Source: Kytococcus aerolatus (lineage in GTDB: Bacteria > Actinomycetota > Actinomycetes > Actinomycetales > Dermatophilaceae). From it: a DNA stretch of 64,000 nt. Positions within the stretch are counted from its first letter, which is position 1. Each line of letters starts with the position of its first letter. Position numbers and translations under genes: made by a program. Below, piece after piece: positions 58,800 through 64,000 of this stretch. The notes under the pieces were generated by a model. That model ran no database searches and was not told the DNA's origin. It saw only the letters and a program-made list of their open reading frames with translations. The DNA lies in assembly GCF_900187395.1 (NCBI RefSeq), contig NZ_FYEZ01000001.1, forward strand, positions 1,364,001-1,428,000, given 5' to 3'.

Positions 58800-59998
58800 C
58801 GAGCGCACTCCTTCACCGCGGCGACCTCACGCTCGATGAATGCCACCTGTTCCGTGGTCGACGCACGGAGGACCTTGCTCACCTCCGGTGGCAGCGGGGT
58901 GCCGCTGCCGAGCGTCGATCGGGGCACCCCGGCCAGGCGGGCCAGCACCATGGAGGCGCCCGTCAGGTCGTGGTTCTGGCAGTACGCGGTCCCAGCCCTC
59001 TGGGCCAGGGTGGTGTACGCCGCGTTGGCGACGATCTGGTGGTCGCCGGCCCCCGTCATGTACCCGAGGCCGGGAATCTGCGGGTCCGTGGTGTAGTCGC
59101 TCATCGGGTCGGCCAGCAGCGGCGCGCCGGCAGCCTTCAGGTTCGCCTGCGCCCGGTGGAGGGCCTCGGCGGCACGGGGTGCCTCGTGCTCCCACTCCGG
59201 CCACAGGCACACCTCGGGGGAGGAACCGGTGCACACCGTCTCGTCGGGCCGCGGCTCGGCCAGCGCGTAGCTGTCCCGGTGGCTGCCGGTGGCTGCCAGC
59301 AGACTCCCGACGCCCAGGACGGCGAGGATCCCGAGGGTCAGGATCGCGGCCCGCCCCCGGTGCACGAGGCCTGCCCCGAGGGCGACGACCAGCAGCCCGC
59401 CGAGAACGACGGTGCTCACCAGGAGGGTCTCGGGGGCAGGGTTGAGGTCGATGCCGCAACAGCCCACCTGCGTGCCGGGGAGCTGGCGCAGCCAAGGCGG
59501 TTCGATGGCCGGGAGGTAGCTGTAGAAGAGGAAGAGCGCAGCGGCGGCCACCGGAACCGGCCACAACTGGCCACCACTGCCGATGACGGTGCCCACCGCG
59601 GACCAGGTGACGAGGGCGAGGCAGCCCAGGCCCAGCATCCAGAGGCTGAGCCCGGTGGGGAAGGGCGCCGGCCCGGTGGCGAAGGCCCAGCCCTGGAGGA
59701 CGAGGTAGGCGCCCACCGCGATCACGGGGACGGGCCAGAGGAGGCGTGCCATGCCGGCCCACCACGAGCGCCCCACCGCGTGGTCGCGGACGTACCGGGA
59801 CAGGCTCGCTGCTAGGACTGCCGCCGTGCCCAGCGTCAGCGGGGCCAGGATGCGGAGGGCGTGGTCCGTGTTGGCGACGGTGTCCGGGGGGTGGGGAAGG
59901 TCGGTTCTGATGCCGGAGGCGATGTACGCCCCGGCGGCCAGCAGCCCCAGCGCCACGAATGGCGCCCGGGTCCAGCGGAGGGCGGTCAGCGCTTTCAT
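58796..59998 (-). CDS. Membrane protein with extracytoplasmic C-terminal domain, ABC cassette
   Basis: Predicted 400 residues. Seven hydrophobic segments up to about residue 245 (for example APFVALGLLAAGAYIASG and AAILTLGILAVLGVGSLLAA) are followed by a soluble C-terminal domain with four cysteines (VCTGSSPEVCLWPEWE, TAYCQNHDL, VKECAR). A CCGID motif sits in the loop before helix six. No named family recognised. The ATG at 59998 overlaps the ATPase stop (ATGA). Probably the main permease-type subunit driven by the ATPase. Confidence 0.8.
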   Translation of the reverse strand: MKALTALRWTRAPFVALGLLAAGAYIASGIRTDLPHPPDTVANTDHALRILAPLTLGTAAVLAASLSRYVRDHAVGRSWWAGMARLLWPVPVIAVGAYLVLQGWAFATGPAPFPTGLSLWMLGLGCLALVTWSAVGTVIGSGGQLWPVPVAAAALFLFYSYLPAIEPPWLRQLPGTQVGCCGIDLNPAPETLLVSTVVLGGLLVVALGAGLVHRGRAAILTLGILAVLGVGSLLAATGSHRDSYALAEPRPDETVCTGSSPEVCLWPEWEHEAPRAAEALHRAQANLKAAGAPLLADPMSDYTTDPQIPGLGYMTGAGDHQIVANAAYTTLAQRAGTAYCQNHDLTGASMVLARLAGVPRSTLGSGTPLPPEVSKVLRASTTEQVAFIEREVAAVKECAR

Positions 59999-60708
59999 GC
60001 ATGCTCCAGGACGGACTCGTAGGCGGCCTCGATGGTCGGGGTGCCGGTGTGCGCCAGCAGGCCCTCGAGGGATCCGTCGTAACGGAAGCGCCCTTCGTCC
60101 AGGATGCAGACGCGGTCGAAGAGGTCGCCGGCGTCGTGGGTCTCGTGCGTGCTCACCACGATGCTGGTCTCCCGGGGCAGGGCCGCGAGGGTTCGGCGGA
60201 AGCGCGCCCGGTGGGCCGGGTCGAGGCCGGCCGTGGGCTCGTCCAGGAAGAGGAGGCCGGTCCGCCGGACGAGCGCCTCGGCGAGCCCGAGGCGGCGGAG
60301 CTGCCCGCCGGAGAGCTCGGTGGCGCGGACGTCGGAGCGGTCGGCCAGCCCGGCCGACTCCAGGGCGCTCACGCTGCGCTGGCGGGAGGTGGGGCCGTCG
60401 AGCCCGGCGAGCCAGCCTGCGTAGGAGACCTGCTCGCGGCAGGTCAGCCGGGGCACCGGGGTGGCGTGCTGGGGCATGAGGGCGACGGCCTCCTGCAGCT
60501 GGCGGTGGCTCGCTGGATTCTCGTCCAGGGTGACGGAGCCGCCACGAGGGCGCAGGATGCCGGCGCACAGCTTCATGAGTGTGCTCTTGCCGGCGCCGTT
60601 CGGGCCCAGCAGCAGCGTGCGGGAGCCCTCGGGCACCGCCCACGAGAGGTCGGTGAAGACCTCCCGCCGGCGGTAACGGAAGGCCAGGTGGTCAACGGTC
60701 AGGTCCAT
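59995..60708 (-). CDS. ABC transporter ATP-binding protein
   Basis: Predicted 237 residues. Walker A LLLGPNGAGKST near residue 34, Q-loop ALMPQHATPVP, signature ELSGGQLRRLGLAEAL and Walker B LLFLDEPTAGLDP, with the switch His in VVSTHETHDAG. It belongs to the single-domain ABC-2/drug-type exporters. First gene of a three-gene coupled set (59995, 58796, 58248). What it moves is unknown. Confidence 0.92.
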   Translation of the reverse strand: MDLTVDHLAFRYRRREVFTDLSWAVPEGSRTLLLGPNGAGKSTLMKLCAGILRPRGGSVTLDENPASHRQLQEAVALMPQHATPVPRLTCREQVSYAGWLAGLDGPTSRQRSVSALESAGLADRSDVRATELSGGQLRRLGLAEALVRRTGLLFLDEPTAGLDPAHRARFRRTLAALPRETSIVVSTHETHDAGDLFDRVCILDEGRFRYDGSLEGLLAHTGTPTIEAAYESVLEHA

Positions 60709-60789
60709 GGCGTCCTTGCCTCGGTGGATGCACGACCAGGTCCCCCACGGGGGCGTGCTCAGGCAATCTGAACCGCCCCGGGGGGGGTG

Positions 60790-61992
60790 TCAAGAACCGC
60801 CGCGCCCCGCCCCCAAGAGTTCACCGATCTCCCGCACCGCCGCCCGGGCCGGCCGCCCCACCCCGATGAGCGTCGCCGAGGCAGGCCCGGTCCAGTCGCC
60901 ATAGCCCATGAGGTGCAGGCGCGGATCGCCCGCCGCCCGCGTCATCGATCCCTCCGCCACAGCGACCCGCCCCCGCTCGCCGCGGAGCCCCAGCGGGCGC
61001 AGGTGTCCCAGCGCGGGACGGTAGCCGGTGCACCACAGCACCGCCGTCAGGGGCAGCACCTCGCCGGGCGGCACGGGCGGCTCGTTCCACGTGGAACCAT
61101 CCTCGGCGCCCTCGTCCACACCGGCGTCCACACGGTTGTCCACAGCCTGTGTGGAATGGCCCACAGGCCCCCACGCCGCCCCTGCCGTGGTCAGCCGCTC
61201 CACCATCGGCACCGCCCCCAGCCGCCCCTCCTGCAGGGCCGCTCGCACCTCCGGGACCTGCACGATGTCGCCCAGCGCCGCCACGCCGCCGTCGTCCGGG
61301 CGCCCCGCGTCGAGCGCCGCCCGCCGGGCCGTGGCCACGTCGAAGAGCACCCGGCCGTCCACCTCCGGCGGCATGAACCGCGGCGGGCGCTGCGTCGCCC
61401 ACACCACCTCGTGCGATGCGGTGAGCTCGGCCGCCAGCTGCGCCCCGGTGTTGCCCCCACCCACCACGAGCACCCGCCCGGCTGGCAGCGACTCCGGCCC
61501 GCGGTACTGCGCCGAGTGGAGCTGCGCGCCCCGGAACTCCCGCATCCCCGCCACGGCCGGCCAGAAGGGCCGTGACCAGGTGCCGGTCGCGCTCACTACG
61601 GCCCGGGACGCCCAGGTCACGGCCTCCCCGCCCCGCACACCCTCGACGAGCAGCCGATCACCGCCGTCCCGCACGGCCTCCACCCGCACCGGCCGCTCGA
61701 CCGGCACCTCGTAGCGCTCCTCGTAGGCCGTCAGGTAATCCTCCACGTGCTCGCGCGAGGGGAACGAGCCCTCGCCGCGCCAGGGCGGCATCATCCAGCC
61801 CGGCAGCGAGGAGAACTGCGGCGGGGAGAAGGCGTGCAGGCTCGGCCACATCCGGCCCCACGCACCGCCCGGCCCGTCGGCCGCGTCGAGGACCACGTGC
61901 TCGATGCCGGCCCGGCGCAGCCAGTAGCTCGTCGCCAGTCCCGCCTGCCCGCCACCGACGACGGCGACGTCCACCTCCTGCGCCCTCCTCAT
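60790..61992 (-). CDS. arsO: ArsO-like flavin-containing monooxygenase
   Basis: Predicted 400 residues. VAVVGGGQAGLATSYWLRRA binds FAD and RVLVVGGGNTGAQLAAEL binds NADPH; GTWSRPFWPAVAG, WCTGYRPALGHL are typical of the flavin monooxygenases. The position at the end of an acr3 - arsC operon makes the ArsO group likely; ArsO proteins are found in many actinobacterial ars operons, but their exact reaction is not settled. GGAAGGG precedes the ATG at 61992. It starts 44 bases after the arsC gene. Confidence 0.8.
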   Translation of the reverse strand: MRRAQEVDVAVVGGGQAGLATSYWLRRAGIEHVVLDAADGPGGAWGRMWPSLHAFSPPQFSSLPGWMMPPWRGEGSFPSREHVEDYLTAYEERYEVPVERPVRVEAVRDGGDRLLVEGVRGGEAVTWASRAVVSATGTWSRPFWPAVAGMREFRGAQLHSAQYRGPESLPAGRVLVVGGGNTGAQLAAELTASHEVVWATQRPPRFMPPEVDGRVLFDVATARRAALDAGRPDDGGVAALGDIVQVPEVRAALQEGRLGAVPMVERLTTAGAAWGPVGHSTQAVDNRVDAGVDEGAEDGSTWNEPPVPPGEVLPLTAVLWCTGYRPALGHLRPLGLRGERGRVAVAEGSMTRAAGDPRLHLMGYGDWTGPASATLIGVGRPARAAVREIGELLGAGRGGS

Positions 61993-62036
61993 GGGCTGGC
62001 CCTTCCTGTTCGGTCCCCGGTGTCCAGCGCTGCCCC

Positions 62037-62882
62037 TCAGTCGCGCAGCTCCTCGGCCAGCGCCGCCACCTGTGTGTCGATCTCGTCGCGGATCAGCGCC
62101 ATCCGCTCCGCTCCCTCGATGCCGCGCTCGCTCGGCTCGTCGACGGTCCAGCGGCGCACGTCCGCCGGGAGGTGCCCCTCGAGCTCCGGCCCGGGCTGCG
62201 CGCCGCCGATGACCACGAGCACGTCGGTCGCTGCGGCCAGCTGGGGGGTGAGCTGCTTGGGGTGCTCCCCGGCCAGGGTCGCCCCCACGGCCTCGAGGCT
62301 CTCGGCGGACTCGTCGTTCACGCCCTTCTCGCGCGGCGCGGCGGCCACCCCGGCGCTCAGCACCTGCACGCCGGGCACGGCCAGGCGTCGCATGAGCCCG
62401 GCGCCCATCTGCGACTTGCCCCGGTTGGAGTTGCACACGAAGGTCACGATGCGCTCGGCGGGGCGCGGCCAGGGCAGCGGCTCCACCCCGAGCGAGCGGA
62501 GCATCTCCTCCACGCGGCGCCGGATCTCGTCACGGACCGGGCGGACCTCCTCGACGGGGCGTCCGGCCGGGTCCTCCAGCTCCCAGTCCTCGCGGCGCAC
62601 ACCGGGGACGTAGGGGCACTCGTCGCCGCAGCCCATCGTCACCACGACTTCGGAGGCCTCCATGTCCTCCCGGGTCAGGACCCGTGGGGTCACGGCGCCG
62701 AGGTCGATGCCGACCTCCGCCATCGCCTCCACGGCCGCCGGGTTCACGGCGTCGGCCGGCTGCGAGCCGGAGGAGCGAACCTCCACCCGGTCCCCGCCCA
62801 GGGTCCGGGTCCAGGCGGCGGCCATCTGCGAGCGGCCGGCGTTGTGGACGCAGACGTACATCACGGCGGGGCGACTGGTCAT
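62037..62882 (-). CDS. arsC: Double arsenate reductase: two LMW-phosphatase-like domains in one protein
   Basis: Predicted 281 residues with two successive LMW-PTPase-fold domains. Domain 1 (residues 1-140) has YVCVHNAGRSQMAAAW, the C-X5-R loop, and the later MGCGDECPYVPG with two further cysteines, as in ArsC of the thioredoxin or mycothiol groups. Domain 2 (from about residue 150) has FVCNSNRGKSQMGAGLM, where the Arg of C-X5-R is Lys. It probably reduces arsenate to arsenite for the adjacent Acr3 pump. The ATG shares one base with the acr3 stop (TGATG). Confidence 0.88.
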   Translation of the reverse strand: MTSRPAVMYVCVHNAGRSQMAAAWTRTLGGDRVEVRSSGSQPADAVNPAAVEAMAEVGIDLGAVTPRVLTREDMEASEVVVTMGCGDECPYVPGVRREDWELEDPAGRPVEEVRPVRDEIRRRVEEMLRSLGVEPLPWPRPAERIVTFVCNSNRGKSQMGAGLMRRLAVPGVQVLSAGVAAAPREKGVNDESAESLEAVGATLAGEHPKQLTPQLAAATDVLVVIGGAQPGPELEGHLPADVRRWTVDEPSERGIEGAERMALIRDEIDTQVAALAEELRD

Positions 62883-63982
62883 CAGCGGGCTCCTGCGGGG
62901 GGCGAGGCGGGGAAGAGGCGCGGACGCAGCCAGAGTGACACGTAGACCAGGCCGACCAGCACCGGGACCTCGATGAGCGGCCCGACGACCCCGGCCAGGG
63001 CTTCGCCGGAGCTCAGGCCGAAGGTGGCGATGGCCACGGCGATGGCCAGCTCGAAGTTGTTGCCGGCGGCGGTGAAGGCCAGCGTCGTGGTGCGCTCGTA
63101 GCCCAGGCCCACCGCGCGTCCGAGGGCGTAGGAGCCGCCCCACATGAGGACGAAGTAGGCCAGCAGCGGCAGGGCGATCCGGGCCACGTCCCCGGGGTGG
63201 GAGGTGACCTGCTCGCCCTGCAGGGCGAAGAGCACCACGATGGTGAACAGCAGGCCGTAGAGAGCCCACGGGTCGATGGCCGGCAGGAAGCGGTCCTCGT
63301 AGCGCGCGCGGCCCATCGCCTGCTCGCCGAAGCGGCGGGTGAGGAAGCCGGCCACCAGCGGGATGCCCAGGAAGATCAGCACGCTGCGGGCGATCTCCCA
63401 CATCGAGACGTCCAGGCCGGTGGTGTCCAGGCCCAGCCAACCCGGCAGCACGGACAGGTAGAACCACCCCAGCACGCCGAACATGAGCACCTGGAAGACC
63501 GAGTTGATCGCCACGAGCACGGCGGCGGCCTCACGGTCACCACAGGCCATGTCGTTCCAGATGATGACCATGGCGATGCAGCGGGCCAGGCCGACGATGA
63601 TCAGGCCGGTCCGGTACTCCGGGAGGTCGGGCACGAGGAGCCAGGCCAGGGCGAACATGAGCGCCGGGCCGAGGATCCAGTTGAGGAGCAGGGAGGAGCC
63701 GAGCATGCGGCGGTCGGCGGTGACCTCATCGAGCCGGTCGTAGCGGACCTTGGCCAGGACCGGGTACATCATGACCAGCAGGCCGATGGCGATCGGCAGC
63801 GAGACGCCGGCGACCTTCACCGAGTCGAGGGCCGAGTCCAGCCCGGGCACGAGGCGGCCGAGGAGGAGTCCGGCGGCCATGGCCGCGCCGATCCAGACGG
63901 GCAGGAAGCGGTCCAGGGTGGACAGGCGGGCGGTGGGGTCCATCGGCGGGGCGGCGGGGGACGCGCTGGGTGCTGAGTTCAT
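62882..63982 (-). CDS. acr3: Acr3 arsenite efflux permease
   Basis: Predicted 366 residues with ten membrane helices. GLARCIAMVIIWNDMACGD contains the conserved Cys of the Acr3 pump near residue 140, and TLAFTAAGNNFELAIAVAIA is the family signature. It exports arsenite using the proton gradient. An ATG at 63982 was preferred to the GTG three bases before it. An arsR-type regulator would be expected just outside the window. First gene of acr3 - arsC - arsO. Confidence 0.95.
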   Translation of the reverse strand: MNSAPSASPAAPPMDPTARLSTLDRFLPVWIGAAMAAGLLLGRLVPGLDSALDSVKVAGVSLPIAIGLLVMMYPVLAKVRYDRLDEVTADRRMLGSSLLLNWILGPALMFALAWLLVPDLPEYRTGLIIVGLARCIAMVIIWNDMACGDREAAAVLVAINSVFQVLMFGVLGWFYLSVLPGWLGLDTTGLDVSMWEIARSVLIFLGIPLVAGFLTRRFGEQAMGRARYEDRFLPAIDPWALYGLLFTIVVLFALQGEQVTSHPGDVARIALPLLAYFVLMWGGSYALGRAVGLGYERTTTLAFTAAGNNFELAIAVAIATFGLSSGEALAGVVGPLIEVPVLVGLVYVSLWLRPRLFPASPPAGAR

Positions 63983-64000
63983 CACGCTCTCGAGGGGAGG

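Overview
The window is very GC-rich DNA from an actinobacterium, most likely of the order Micrococcales. The evidence is the oriC-proximal block murJ - DUF6049 - NUDIX - pcnA, the block ino1 - membrane GT87-like gene - rpsF - ssb - rpsR - rplI, a bioB gene followed directly by a BsaP-like gene, a DUF222/HNH gene, many GTG starts and many 4-bp ATGA/GTGA gene overlaps. I cannot name the genus.

Layout. 1-6.3 kb: conserved envelope and RNA genes (a cut-off pseudokinase-like gene, murJ, DUF6049, NUDIX, and pcnA on the other strand). 6.3-6.55 kb: a cluster of palindromic repeats. 6.56-45.5 kb: a large accessory island for a cell-surface glycopolymer, with UDP-glucose dehydrogenase, UDP-GlcNAc 2-epimerase, UDP-ManNAc/UDP-GlcNAc dehydrogenase, a Wzm/Wzt-type ABC exporter, two membrane acyltransferases with SGNH domains, one free SGNH lipoprotein, a WcbI-type protein and about a dozen glycosyltransferases, several of them multidomain. 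45.7-50.4 kb: conserved ino1, a membrane GT87-like protein, and the rpsF-ssb-rpsR-rplI ribosomal/SSB operon. 50.5-58.1 kb: a CopD-CtaG fusion, a nitrilase-type hydrolase, two related lipoproteins, bioB-bsaP and a DUF222/HNH gene. 58.2-60.7 kb: a three-gene ABC cassette with unrecognised membrane subunits. 60.8-64 kb: an arsenic operon (acr3, a double arsenate reductase, an ArsO-like flavoprotein).

How the genes work together. The sugar-nucleotide genes predict UDP-GlcA and UDP-ManNAcA (or UDP-GlcNAcA) as precursors. The glycosyltransferases, arranged in tightly overlapping operons, would build an acidic polymer on a lipid carrier. The ABC pair would export it, and the acyltransferase/SGNH proteins would modify it outside. 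The island sits between pcnA and ino1, loci that lie near each other beside oriC in many relatives, so it looks like a variable surface-glycan locus in a conserved frame.

Regulatory reading. Several genes have a TANNNT -10 element exactly six bases before the start codon, which suggests leaderless transcripts (NUDIX, copD-ctaG, nitrilase). Convergent gene pairs are separated by long perfect GC-rich hairpins. The rpsF leader can fold so that its ribosome binding site is paired. No tRNA, rRNA, CRISPR array, transposase or integrase was seen.
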